The notes under the pieces are model-generated. The model had not been told where the DNA came from and ran no database searches. It saw only the letters and a list, made by a program, of their open reading frames with translations. Positions 1 through 8,793 of a stretch of 33,540 bases of DNA are shown one piece after another. Origin of the DNA: Flavobacteriales bacterium (GTDB lineage: Bacteria; Bacteroidota; Bacteroidia; Flavobacteriales; UBA1820); the NCBI GenBank assembly GCA_017620815.1, contig JAGAUI010000033.1:1-33540 (forward strand), read 5' to 3'. The position numbers and the translations under genes were made by a program. Within the stretch, counting starts at the first letter, position 1. Every line of letters begins with the position of its first letter.

Positions 1-972
<972 letters not shown>

Positions 973-988
973 TTTTATCCCCATTATA

Positions 989-1270
989 ATGAACGTAAAG
1001 GTAATAAGCCCTGAAGGTCAGATATTCTGTGGAGAGACAGACGCTGTAACTCTGCCGGGAGAAAAAGGGGCCTTCCAGATACTCAAGATGCACGCCCCCA
1101 TAGTATCCACTCTTTCTGCAGGAGAGGTAAAGATACACTGCACTAGTACTATAGACAGTGAGAGCATCACTGAAGAAAACGTACGTGTAGAAGGTGAGAA
1201 CCTCATCATACGAGTAAACGGAGGCGTAGCCAAATCGGCACAGGATGAAATAGTTGTTCTAGCAGACTAA
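989..1270 (+). CDS. atpC: F1Fo ATP synthase subunit epsilon, short form
   Basis: Epsilon subunit of the F1 central stalk, which couples the c-ring to the gamma subunit. The 93 residues cover only the N-terminal beta-sandwich: the family pattern is seen in ISPEGQIFCGETDAVTLPGE followed by G-AFQILKMHAP. The C-terminal two-helix domain that inhibits ATP hydrolysis in E. coli (about 138 residues in all) is absent. Short epsilons are known in Bacteroidota and Chlorobi, so I read this as the natural form rather than a truncation. The gene lies 16 bases after atpD, and a strong terminator follows at once, so atpDC ends its transcript here. The remaining subunit genes are not downstream. Confidence 0.93.
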   Translation: MNVKVISPEGQIFCGETDAVTLPGEKGAFQILKMHAPIVSTLSAGEVKIHCTSTIDSESITEENVRVEGENLIIRVNGGVAKSAQDEIVVLAD

Positions 1271-1294
1271 CGATAGTTTATATTATAAATGATG

Positions 1295-1326
1295 ACAGCC
1301 TGCCCCCCGAGGGGCAGGCTGTTTTA
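1295..1326 (+). terminator. Rho-independent terminator after atpDC
   Basis: A perfect 12-bp stem (1295-1306 with 1311-1322) with loop CCGA, followed by a short T tract. It lies 25 bases after the atpC stop codon and ends the atpDC transcript. Confidence 0.88.
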
Positions 1327-1420
1327 TGTATTGACATGAAACAAATAATCCCCCACCCATCAAATATAACATAAAAAGATAGCAGATACGGGATTTTATC
1401 ACTAGACTAACGATGAAAAA

Positions 1421-2020
1421 ATGTGTGCCATGTGCTGTAAGCTGAATCTATATCTGGGTAGCATCATTACCTTTCCACTAGAAGTGGTAAGTGTCCCGTA
1501 CACCGAACTATCTAGTGCCATACCTGGCAGTGTGATAGAGAAAAAAGAGAGTTTTGCGGTGTACTACAATCATTTTATGAATGTCAATAACATCGCTTCG
1601 CAAATGAGGGTTGTGGGGGTAACCAGCGGTGATGAAACTGGAGGAGATATTTGGTTGCAGGGAGAGAGACTACTGGTGATTAAAAACACACATAAATATG
1701 ATGACACTCCATACTATGGATGTGATGCTTGTTATGTATATGATGTAGCTCTAGATGACGCTCCCCGCGAAGACATAGATGACATACTATCTTATAGCAA
1801 GACCTACATACGACATTCGCCACTGCTATCTCCATTATCTAGACGTATCACACTTTTGGAACTATTGCGTATAATACGTCTTACAGATGTGGAGAAATTC
1901 TATGCACTAGGTCTTCCTTCCATGCAACTCATGTATGCTTATGGAATTAACACTCTGCGGTTAAAGATGGCCTACTACCGCCAAGAGGGAAGTATAGTCT
2001 ATCCATTTTTTCTCAATTAA
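1421..2020 (+). CDS. Hypothetical protein, unrecognised family
   Basis: An open frame of 199 codons that I do not recognise. It has no signal peptide or membrane helix. Visible features are a cysteine cluster at the N-terminus (C2, C5, C6), a second Cys pair in GCDACYVYD near residue 100, an acidic patch (LDDAPREDIDDI), and a leucine- and arginine-rich helical stretch (SRRITLLELLRIIRLTDVEKF) in the last third. Base and codon use match the neighbours, including many ATA and CTA codons, which supports real coding and argues against recent import. The start could also be the ATG at 1430; neither has a Shine-Dalgarno, and no clear promoter is seen. It stands between a terminator and rel, with the strong rel ribosome site downstream. 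Confidence 0.6.
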   Translation: MCAMCCKLNLYLGSIITFPLEVVSVPYTELSSAIPGSVIEKKESFAVYYNHFMNVNNIASQMRVVGVTSGDETGGDIWLQGERLLVIKNTHKYDDTPYYGCDACYVYDVALDDAPREDIDDILSYSKTYIRHSPLLSPLSRRITLLELLRIIRLTDVEKFYALGLPSMQLMYAYGINTLRLKMAYYRQEGSIVYPFFLN

Positions 2021-2088
2021 ATCATAGATAATAGATGTGTACATATTTATATTTTTTATAATTTTAGCACTTATAAACCATACAGAAT

Positions 2089-2099
2089 AAAGGAGGTAA
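2089..2099 (+). promoter_or_regulatory. Strong Shine-Dalgarno ahead of rel
   Basis: The sequence AAAGGAGGTAA matches the anti-Shine-Dalgarno sequence over its whole core, with 7 bases between AGGAGG (2091-2096) and the ATG at 2104. Other starts in the window lack such a site, as is usual for Bacteroidota, so this one stands out and fixes the rel start. Confidence 0.8.
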
Positions 2100-2103
2100 G
2101 ATT

Positions 2104-4314
2104 ATGGCGTCCAAAGCACCAGTGAGAGAGATAACCCGTGAGGAAAAAATAGAGATATTAAAGGCATATCGCCGTCTGCTACAGGCGGTGCGTTACCCTA
2201 TGAGCAAAGAAGAGAAAGCTCTCATACACAAGGCTTTTGCACAGGCTTCAGAAGCTCACAGCCACCAGCGTCGCCGCAGCGGAGAGCCTTATATATTCCA
2301 CCCTATATCGGTAGCTACTATCGTTGCGAGCAAGATGAGCCTAGATGCAGTTGCCATTGCTTCGGCATTGCTTCATGATGTGGTAGAAGACACCGAAACC
2401 ACCCTAGAGGACATAGAACGCGACTATGGCCCTACCATTGCAGCTATCATAGACGGTCTTACCAAAATTTCTGGCATTTCAGACTCCAACATAAGCGTAC
2501 AGGCCGAAAACTTCCGCAAGATGCTCGTAACCATATCCAACGACATACGAGTTATCCTCATCAAAATAGCCGACCGTCTGCACAATATGAAGACCATGGA
2601 TGCTATGATACGTCAGAAACAGCAGAAGATAGCATCTGAAACGCTGTATATCTATGCCCCTCTAGCACATCGTCTAGGACTGTATAACATTAAAACAGAA
2701 CTAGAAGACCTGTCTCTTAAATACACCGAACCAGAAGCCTATGAAAATATAGTTACACTCCTTAAAGAAAGTGACGAAGCACAGAAAGCATATATAGATG
2801 AATTTATACGTGCAGTAAAAGACGTGCTGGACAAGGAAAAATTTGATTATACCATTACGGGTCGCAATAAATCCATCTACTCTATCCACAAAAAGATGGT
2901 AAACAAAGGCGTGCCATTTGACGAGGTATTTGACCGCTTTGCCATTAGGATAGTATATAATTCGGTACCATCAGAAGAGAAATTCTGTGCATGGAAGATA
3001 TATTCCATAGTAACCGATAGATTCCACCCAAATCCCTCCCGACTACGCGACTGGATTTCCACCCCCAAAAGCACTGGTTATGAGGCTCTACACACTACCG
3101 TTATGGGGCCACAGAACCGTTGGGTGGAGGTACAGATACGTTCTGCCCGCATGAACGAACTGGCCGAAACTGGTTATGCCGCCCACTACAAATATAAACA
3201 CGCAGGCGAGGCGACAGACAACTACATGGAAGAATGGATATCCAAAGTGAGAGACACTCTGGAACAAGCCGAAATGAATGCTGCCGACCTTGTAAACGAA
3301 TTCAAACTCAACTTGCTGGTGGGAGAGATATTTGTCTTTACTCCCAAAGGCGACTTGAGAAGCCTTCCAAAGGGTTCATCGGCGTTGGATTTTGCTTTTG
3401 CCATACACACTGCTGTGGGCACTCGTTGTCTAGGTGCCAAGGTTAATGGGACTCTCGTGCCTCTTAACTACATACTACAGAGCGGCGACCAAGTAGAAAT
3501 CATAACCGGTAAAAACCAACGTCCAAAGGCTCAATGGTTGGATTTTGTAAAGACATCTCGTGCCCGCAATAAAATCAAGGCAGCCCTTAACGAAGACATC
3601 CGCGAGATTTCATCATATGGTAAAGAGATACTAGTCCGCAAGCTCAAACACCTTAAAATGGAACTTACAGAAAAAGTCCTCAATGACCTAGTTACATATT
3701 TTAAAGTAGAGTCTTCACAGGAACTATTCTTGCGTTTTGGTAAGGGGCTTATAGACAACGAAGCTCTTAAACAGTTCTCTTCTCAACGCGGATTTTTCTC
3801 TACGCTATTCCGCCGTACCCCCACTTCATCTGCTCCCAAATCCATCTCTACCGATGAAGTTATGCACTATGACCGTCTGGTCTTTGGTGATAACGAGGAT
3901 AAGTTCAACTACACGTTGGCTCCCTGCTGTAACCCACAACCGGGAGATGATGTATTTGGATTTGTGAGCATAGGTAAAGGTATAACCGTGCACCGCCATG
4001 ACTGCCTTAACGCTACCGATATGAAAGCAAACTACGGCTATCGTGTCCTTACTGCCAAATGGATAGATTCTTCTCGTGAGGAAAGTCGTGTGGTGCTGGA
4101 TATAACAGGTGTGGATAACATAGGTCTTATAAATAACCTCACCCACGTCATATCTGAAGAGATGGGAATAAATATGGACTCCATAAATGTGAGCAGTAAA
4201 GCAGGCATGTTCAATGGCGAGGTAGCAGTCATCATCAAGAACAAAGACCAACTCAAAGAATTGATGGATAAGATACGTGAGATGGAATCCATTAAAAATG
4301 TGAGTGTAAAATAA
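2104..4314 (+). CDS. rel: Bifunctional (p)ppGpp synthetase/hydrolase (RelA/SpoT family)
   Basis: Makes and degrades the alarmone (p)ppGpp in the cytoplasm during amino-acid and other starvation. The 736 residues show the full long-RSH order. The N-terminal HD hydrolase domain has RRRSGEPYIFHP and the metal-binding HDVVED at residues 91-96. The synthetase domain has GRNKSIYSIHKKM, RDWISTPKSTGYEALHT and EVQIR. A TGS domain (IFVFTPKGDLRSLPKGSSAL), a middle Cys-His region (APCCNPQPGDDV, VHRHDC) and a C-terminal ACT domain follow. Both catalytic centres look intact, so this is likely the single bifunctional Rel rather than a one-way RelA. Translation starts behind an unusually good Shine-Dalgarno. 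The next gene begins 10 bases after the stop, making it the first gene of a probable four-gene run ending with uvrC. Confidence 0.95.
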   Translation: MASKAPVREITREEKIEILKAYRRLLQAVRYPMSKEEKALIHKAFAQASEAHSHQRRRSGEPYIFHPISVATIVASKMSLDAVAIASALLHDVVEDTETTLEDIERDYGPTIAAIIDGLTKISGISDSNISVQAENFRKMLVTISNDIRVILIKIADRLHNMKTMDAMIRQKQQKIASETLYIYAPLAHRLGLYNIKTELEDLSLKYTEPEAYENIVTLLKESDEAQKAYIDEFIRAVKDVLDKEKFDYTITGRNKSIYSIHKKMVNKGVPFDEVFDRFAIRIVYNSVPSEEKFCAWKIYSIVTDRFHPNPSRLRDWISTPKSTGYEALHTTVMGPQNRWVEVQIRSARMNELAETGYAAHYKYKHAGEATDNYMEEWISKVRDTLEQAEMNAADLVNEFKLNLLVGEIFVFTPKGDLRSLPKGSSALDFAFAIHTAVGTRCLGAKVNGTLVPLNYILQSGDQVEIITGKNQRPKAQWLDFVKTSRARNKIKAALNEDIREISSYGKEILVRKLKHLKMELTEKVLNDLVTYFKVESSQELFLRFGKGLIDNEALKQFSSQRGFFSTLFRRTPTSSAPKSISTDEVMHYDRLVFGDNEDKFNYTLAPCCNPQPGDDVFGFVSIGKGITVHRHDCLNATDMKANYGYRVLTAKWIDSSREESRVVLDITGVDNIGLINNLTHVISEEMGINMDSINVSSKAGMFNGEVAVIIKNKDQLKELMDKIREMESIKNVSVK

Positions 4315-4324
4315 TCCTCATCAT

Positions 4325-5092
4325 ATGAAAAGACATCTTTTATCTATCATCGTCATACTGTGTACCATATCTAGCCTGTGGGCACAGAAAAAGGACTATG
4401 TAGGAGTATCATTGGGAGTGGATTATGCTCTGCTCAATGACAATGCCGTGGGCGATGTCCCTATGAAAAGCCTTATGGGTAGTGCCTCTATGGGGTTTAT
4501 GCATATAGGAGAGAACAATAGATGGGGCGTAAACATAAAGGGAGGATTTGGTTTTACCAATACTTATAATTTTCCATCGGTCTCTTCTCGTGCAGCAGAT
4601 TCTTATTATTTCTCTCTCTCGGGAAGTTACCTGCACAGGATAAGCGATAAGACACATAAATGGAGATGGTATTTAGGGGGTAAAGCCGATGCAACCCTAT
4701 ACATCAACCAGATACTCTCCTTCACCAATAACGAAGCCAACTATTTCTTCCACTCTGGCATAGGCCCTAGTGGAAAAGTAGAGAGAGACATTAAACTCTT
4801 TAAGAGGGATTGGACACTGGATATGGGGTTGGATTTTGACGCTCTGGCGGTGGTTGTACGACCTTCATATGTACTGCCATTTGTAGAAGATGGGATAAGG
4901 AACGTAACACTCGCCACGATGAACGACTACGGGAACTATTCCACCCGTATAGGCATATTCCGCACTATGAAAAATGGCAATGCTATGCGTGTACAGTATC
5001 GTTGGAGGTATGATTTCTACTCTCGCGAGAACACCGTACGCCATGCTATGCATAGTATATCATTCACTCTTTACTTTAACTCCAGCAAATGA
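4325..5092 (+). CDS. Secreted beta-rich protein, probable outer-membrane barrel
   Basis: A 255-residue protein with a clear Sec signal peptide (MKRHLLSIIVILCTISSLWA, then QKKD). The rest alternates polar and hydrophobic residues in strand-like stretches rich in Tyr, Trp, Gly and Asn, and the protein ends in a strand (SISFTLYF), all typical of a small outer-membrane beta-barrel of Bacteroidota. I cannot assign a family or substrate. Its TGA overlaps the ATG of the S41-type lipoprotein gene (ATGA at 5089-5092), so the two are translationally coupled and may act together at the envelope. It lies 10 bases after rel. The call of a barrel is inference from sequence texture only. Confidence 0.75.
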   Translation: MKRHLLSIIVILCTISSLWAQKKDYVGVSLGVDYALLNDNAVGDVPMKSLMGSASMGFMHIGENNRWGVNIKGGFGFTNTYNFPSVSSRAADSYYFSLSGSYLHRISDKTHKWRWYLGGKADATLYINQILSFTNNEANYFFHSGIGPSGKVERDIKLFKRDWTLDMGLDFDALAVVVRPSYVLPFVEDGIRNVTLATMNDYGNYSTRIGIFRTMKNGNAMRVQYRWRYDFYSRENTVRHAMHSISFTLYFNSSK

Positions 5093-6114
5093 TTATGAAA
5101 AAGAAACTGATATACACATTGCTTTGTGTGGGCATTCTCCTTACATCTGGTTGTGAAAAGATATTTATGGATAGTGACCCAGATGATTTTTCATATGAGG
5201 ATATGTTTGAATCATTGTGGAAGACGGTAGATGAAAAATACTCATACCTAGAGTATAAAAACATAGACTGGCAGAGGGTGTATGACGAGAAAAAACCGCT
5301 TATAAACCCATCTATGACTACACTGGAATTCTACAAAGTGCTATGTGATATGCTCTATGTCCTTGAAGACGGGCATGTTAATCTATATGCGGGGTTTGAC
5401 TATGCACGTAACTGGCAGTGGTATCTGGACTCCCCACAGAATTTCAGTTATACTGTAGTAGAACGCAATTATCTGGGGGCAGACTATTGGGTATCGGGAG
5501 GTCTTAAAAACACCATTCTAGACGATGGCAAATATGGTTATATCTATTATGGTTCTTTTTCTAGTTCTATAACATACATGCCTATCATTCTAGAACGGTT
5601 TAAGGACACCCGAGGGCTTATAATAGACTTAAGAGATAATGGTGGAGGTTCGCTAGATAATGCCGAAGCATTGGCAGACTACATAGCCGATAATAGACGT
5701 CATACTTATTCTATCTACTATAAAGATGGTAAAGGACATGATGATTTTTCAGAACCGTATCCTCACTACAGCATTCCACGCGGTGCAGGATATGACCGCC
5801 CCATCATCATTCTTACCAATAGGTCTTGTTATAGTGCTACTTCCCATTTTGTCACTATGGCCAAAGAATTTCCAAATGTCATAGTGCTAGGAGATAAAAC
5901 AGGCGGAGGAGCAGGACTCCCTATGGACTATACCATACACGGAGGTTGGCAGTTGAGATTGAGTTCTACCCGCAGTGTAGATGCTCGTGGGGTAGATTTT
6001 GAACTAGGGGTAGAGCCAGATGTATATCACACTCTCGACGTCTCTCTCCTTACATCTGGTGTGGACTCTATGATAGAAAAAGCCAAAGACCTTATAGAAT
6101 CCCACTATAACTGA
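5089..6114 (+). CDS. S41-family peptidase-like lipoprotein
   Basis: A 341-residue lipoprotein: basic start, hydrophobic core and lipobox LLTSGC with the lipidated Cys at residue 22. The C-terminal half is an S41 (tail-specific protease/tricorn-like) core: GLIIDLRDNGGGSLDNAEAL, then TNRSCYSATS with the candidate nucleophile Ser249, then VLGDKTGGGAG. In C-terminal processing proteases the general-base Lys sits in a TFGKG motif; that position reads TGGGAG here, so the enzyme either uses another base, as tricorn-like members do, or has low activity. No PDZ domain is evident; the N-terminal half (WKTVDEKYSYLEYKNIDW and onward) matches the helical lead-in of tricorn-like members. Expected in the periplasm or outer membrane. 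The start could also be the ATG at 5095. It is coupled to the upstream barrel gene and followed 7 bases later by uvrC. Confidence 0.85.
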   Translation: MIMKKKLIYTLLCVGILLTSGCEKIFMDSDPDDFSYEDMFESLWKTVDEKYSYLEYKNIDWQRVYDEKKPLINPSMTTLEFYKVLCDMLYVLEDGHVNLYAGFDYARNWQWYLDSPQNFSYTVVERNYLGADYWVSGGLKNTILDDGKYGYIYYGSFSSSITYMPIILERFKDTRGLIIDLRDNGGGSLDNAEALADYIADNRRHTYSIYYKDGKGHDDFSEPYPHYSIPRGAGYDRPIIILTNRSCYSATSHFVTMAKEFPNVIVLGDKTGGGAGLPMDYTIHGGWQLRLSSTRSVDARGVDFELGVEPDVYHTLDVSLLTSGVDSMIEKAKDLIESHYN

Positions 6115-6121
6115 TTAAGCT

Positions 6122-7936
6122 ATGGCAAATGGGCTTGATATAGAACTCATACTTAAAACCATACCATCAGATGCTGGTGTGTATAGGTATTATGACAGCA
6201 ATGGTGAGATTCTATATGTAGGCAAAGCCAAAAACCTTAAAAAACGTGTAAGTTCATACTTTAAGGGTAGCGGACATTCGCCCAAAACCCGCGTTATGGT
6301 ATCCAAGATAGCCTCCATACAGTATGTGGTGGTAGAGAATGAAGCCGAAGCCCTTCTACTGGAAAACAACCTCATCAAGTCCCTACACCCTAGATATAAT
6401 ATCCTCCTTAAAGACGATAAGACCTACCCTTGGATATGTGTTAAAAACGAGGCTTTCCCTCGTATCTTCCTCACTCGCCGCAAACTGAATGACGGTAGTA
6501 CCTACTATGGCCCCTATCCCGATGTAGGCACTGCCCGTATGGTGATAGACGTTATCAAAGACCTCTTTCCCATACGCACCTGTAAATACACTCTCAATGA
6601 AAAAAACATAGAAGAAGGACGCGTAAGACCTTGTCTGGAATACCACATCAAACGTTGTGCTGCTCCTTGTGCGATGGGTATATCACAATCTAGATATGAC
6701 CACAACATAGAAATGGCACACCAGATATTGCGTGGGCATTTCTCCAGTGTACTCAAGGAGATGAAGGAAGACATGATGCTGTGTGCCGAAAAACTGGATT
6801 TTGAACAGGCACACCTACTCAAAGAAAAAATAGACCGCCTTTCCTCCTACCAATCCCGTTTTACCGTAGCAGGAGGCAAGGTACGCGATGCCGATGTGTT
6901 TTCCATAGTTTCAGATTCGCTATCGGGATATGTCAATTATATGAGAGTAGTACAGGGTTCCATCATTCAGTCCTACACTATGGAGATAAAAAAATGTATG
7001 GACGAGAGTGATGAAGAACTACTAATGCTTGCTGTGGTAGAGTTAAGAGAACGTTTTTCTTCCACTTCGCGGGAGGTGCTACTATCCATACCTCTGGAAA
7101 TAGAACTGGGGGATGGTATTAAAATCACCGTCCCACAGAAAGGCGAACGCCATACACTAGTGGAACTATCTGAAAGGAATGCCCGCATGGCACGTCTAGA
7201 ACGTCTTAACAAGGAACGTATCACCGACCCCGAAGCCCACAGCTCACGTCTTATGCAGACCATGCAGGAAGACCTACATCTAGACCGTCCGCCACGTCAT
7301 ATAGAGTGTTTTGATAATTCCAATATCCAAGGCACCAACGCCGTTTCTTCCTGTGTCGTTTTCCGTGATGGTCGCCCTAGCAAAAAAGACTACCGCCACT
7401 TTATAGTCCGCACAGTAGTAGGTGCCAACGATTTTGCTACTATGGCCGAAGTCATCACACGCCGTTACTCCCGTATGATAAACGAAGGTGAAAGCCTTCC
7501 AGACCTTATCATAGTAGATGGAGGCAAGGGACAGTTATCTTCGGCATATGAGATACTATGCCGTCTAGGGATAGAAAACAAGGTCAAAATCATAGGCATA
7601 GCCAAACGTCTGGAAGAACTCTTCTATCCAGATGACCCTGTGCCACTATATCTAGACCGCCGTAGTGTAACACTGCGAGTGATACAACAGTTACGAGATG
7701 AGGCTCACCGTTTTGGCATAACACATCACCGCAACCGCCGTAGCAAAGCTGCCCTTACATCAGAACTAGATGACATAAAGGGCATAGGAGAAAAGACACG
7801 TGAGAGTTTACTGAGGGTATTTAGCAGTGTGGATGCCATACGCGAGGCTTCGCGGGAGGAACTTTCGGCAGTAATAGGAGCTGCCCGTGCAGATATCATC
7901 CTCAATTATTATAAAAAGAGAACAGGTTTTATATAA
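6122..7936 (+). CDS. uvrC: Excinuclease ABC subunit C
   Basis: Dual-incision nuclease of nucleotide excision repair: joins the UvrB-DNA complex and cuts on both sides of the lesion. Length is 604 residues, normal for the family. The N-terminal GIY-YIG nuclease is seen at residues 19-42 (GVY, then YVGKAKNLKKR). A cysteine cluster follows (C154, C171, C179, C183), matching the proposed iron-sulphur site of E. coli UvrC but with five extra residues between the first two. A UVR helix pair for UvrB binding is near residues 205-240 (LDFEQAHLLKEKIDRL). Next is the RNase H-like nuclease (IECFDNSNIQG, LIIVDGGKGQLSSA) and a C-terminal helix-hairpin-helix (IKGIGEKTRESLL). It is last in the rel transcript; no terminator is seen directly after it. 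Confidence 0.97.
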   Translation: MANGLDIELILKTIPSDAGVYRYYDSNGEILYVGKAKNLKKRVSSYFKGSGHSPKTRVMVSKIASIQYVVVENEAEALLLENNLIKSLHPRYNILLKDDKTYPWICVKNEAFPRIFLTRRKLNDGSTYYGPYPDVGTARMVIDVIKDLFPIRTCKYTLNEKNIEEGRVRPCLEYHIKRCAAPCAMGISQSRYDHNIEMAHQILRGHFSSVLKEMKEDMMLCAEKLDFEQAHLLKEKIDRLSSYQSRFTVAGGKVRDADVFSIVSDSLSGYVNYMRVVQGSIIQSYTMEIKKCMDESDEELLMLAVVELRERFSSTSREVLLSIPLEIELGDGIKITVPQKGERHTLVELSERNARMARLERLNKERITDPEAHSSRLMQTMQEDLHLDRPPRHIECFDNSNIQGTNAVSSCVVFRDGRPSKKDYRHFIVRTVVGANDFATMAEVITRRYSRMINEGESLPDLIIVDGGKGQLSSAYEILCRLGIENKVKIIGIAKRLEELFYPDDPVPLYLDRRSVTLRVIQQLRDEAHRFGITHHRNRRSKAALTSELDDIKGIGEKTRESLLRVFSSVDAIREASREELSAVIGAARADIILNYYKKRTGFI

Positions 7937-7962
7937 ATCTATTTTTAGAATAAATTATTTTC

Positions 7963-7970
7963 TACATTTG
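7963..7970 (+). promoter_or_regulatory. Bacteroidota -7 box (TACATTTG)
   Basis: Matches TAnnTTTG. No clear -33 TTTG is seen at the right distance. It lies about 290 bases before the lipoprotein start, so a transcript from here would carry the whole nested hairpin as leader, or would make the hairpin as a separate RNA. Confidence 0.5.
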
Positions 7971-8048
7971 CATTATAAACAAAACATAATATGCCTATGA
8001 AACATTAAAATTAAAAGACATATATAAAAAAGCGTTAGCTTATATTCT

Positions 8049-8168
8049 TGCTTATCGGAAATCGCCAAAATTTAAAATAAGCCACAAGAGTAGAAGTTGA
8101 TGCTCACGTTTTGGCGTGGGCTATACTCATGTATGTGGCATTGGTGTTTGGCGATACCTCGATAAGCA
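8049..8168. other. Long nested hairpin element (candidate structured RNA or REP-like repeat)
   Basis: Three nested pairings share one axis. Outer: 8049-8057 with 8160-8168 and 8061-8069 with 8147-8155, separated by a small internal loop. Middle: GCCAC 8081-8085 with GTGGC 8135-8139, and GAGT 8088-8091 with ACTC 8125-8128. Inner: GCTCACG 8102-8108 with CGTGGGC 8115-8121 (one G-U pair) around loop TTTTGG. It is not a simple terminator, having no T tract on either side. It lies between a -7 box and a lipoprotein gene. Either a structured leader or separate RNA, or one copy of a dispersed palindromic repeat, fits. No second copy is in the window. Confidence 0.6.
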
Positions 8169-8260
8169 TAAATGAAGTTATTGGTCCACGTCTTTTTTAT
8201 TGTCTTATCTCAACTTTTTTGGACTACACATATTATTTACAAAAATTCAAGTTTAAAAAA

Positions 8261-8653
8261 ATGAAAAAGACACTTACTATATTTATAATAGCTATATCAT
8301 GTGTGATGATGTGCTCTTCTTGTGCAACTATATTCTGCGGAACACGTGCCAAAATAACTCTTGATAGCACTACGCCAGTAGAAAAAGCAACCCTTACGAT
8401 AGATGGGAACAAATACCGCAACATTACATTCCCTTATGCAGTAAAAATTCGCCGTGGTTTTGACCATACAGACATCAAAGCCGAAGCCGAAGGTTATGAA
8501 CCCGTATATTTTCAAGTGTACAAAAATTTTAACCCCGTTTCTATCATAAATCTATGTGATATATTGGCTTGGGGTATAGACGCTGCTACAGGAGCTATTA
8601 CCAAACCAGAAAAGAAATACTATGAGATAGAATTTGAAAAGAAAAAAGAATAA
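8261..8653 (+). CDS. Small lipoprotein, PEGA-like
   Basis: A 130-residue protein starting at MKKTLTIFIIAISC, with lipidated Cys probably at residue 21 (MMCSSC, then ATIFCG). The frame is open further upstream to 8111, but that part would place a hydrophobic tail before the signal peptide and overlaps the hairpin element, so I chose 8261. The body resembles the CATIF-type small lipoproteins of Bacteroidota: a PEGA-like beta domain (VEKATLTIDGNKYRNITFPY, then KAEAEGYEPVYF) that repeats a surface-exposed motif, followed by a short hydrophobic segment (INLCDILAWGIDAATGA) and the TKPEKKYYEIEF ending. The exact role is unknown; envelope location is expected. It stands alone between the hairpin element and a strong bidirectional terminator. 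Confidence 0.8.
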   Translation: MKKTLTIFIIAISCVMMCSSCATIFCGTRAKITLDSTTPVEKATLTIDGNKYRNITFPYAVKIRRGFDHTDIKAEAEGYEPVYFQVYKNFNPVSIINLCDILAWGIDAATGAITKPEKKYYEIEFEKKKE

Positions 8654-8677
8654 GATTCTCCCTCTTTTACTGCCAAT

Positions 8678-8717
8678 CATAAAAAATGTATCAGCTATCG
8701 CTGATACATTTTTTATG
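8678..8717. terminator. Bidirectional terminator after the lipoprotein gene
   Basis: A perfect 18-bp stem (8678-8695 with 8700-8717) and loop TATC. The arms contain A6 and T6 tracts, so it can act on both strands; here it ends the lipoprotein transcript. Confidence 0.85.
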
Positions 8718-8762
8718 TGGTAATACTTATAACCATATCTCTATCCACATTAAAATTTTCCG

Positions 8763-8770
8763 TACATTAG
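8763..8770 (+). promoter_or_regulatory. Possible -7 box variant (TACATTAG)
   Basis: Differs from TAnnTTTG at one base and lies 23 bases before the start at 8794, just after a terminator, so a promoter is needed here. No -33 element is evident. Confidence 0.35.
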
Positions 8771-8793
8771 TACCCTTAATAAACATATAGCTC

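Larger units (their letters stand above)
7937..8260. other. Non-coding stretch between uvrC and the lipoprotein gene
   Basis: A 324-base gap with no convincing gene. It holds a TAnnTTTG box soon after uvrC, then a long nested inverted repeat (8049-8168), then an AT-rich lead-in to the lipoprotein gene. A frame runs through the right side of the repeat into the lipoprotein gene from 8111, but the lipoprotein signal sequence starts at 8261, so the upstream part is not taken as coding. Confidence 0.7.

Noticed and set aside
3826-4251. A 141-codon minus-strand frame inside rel
   Set aside because: It lies wholly under a conserved gene, has no start context or family features, and is composed of shadow-type residues (many Cys, His and Tyr).
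8111-8260. Upstream extension of the lipoprotein frame by about 50 residues
   Set aside because: It would put a hydrophobic, tyrosine-rich tail in front of a complete lipoprotein signal peptide and runs through the right arm of the hairpin element. The ATG at 8261 is the natural start.
8678-8717. Hairpin considered as a transposon end or attachment site
   Set aside because: Its A6/T6 tracts, tetraloop and place after a stop codon fit a terminator; there are no flanking direct repeats or recombinase.
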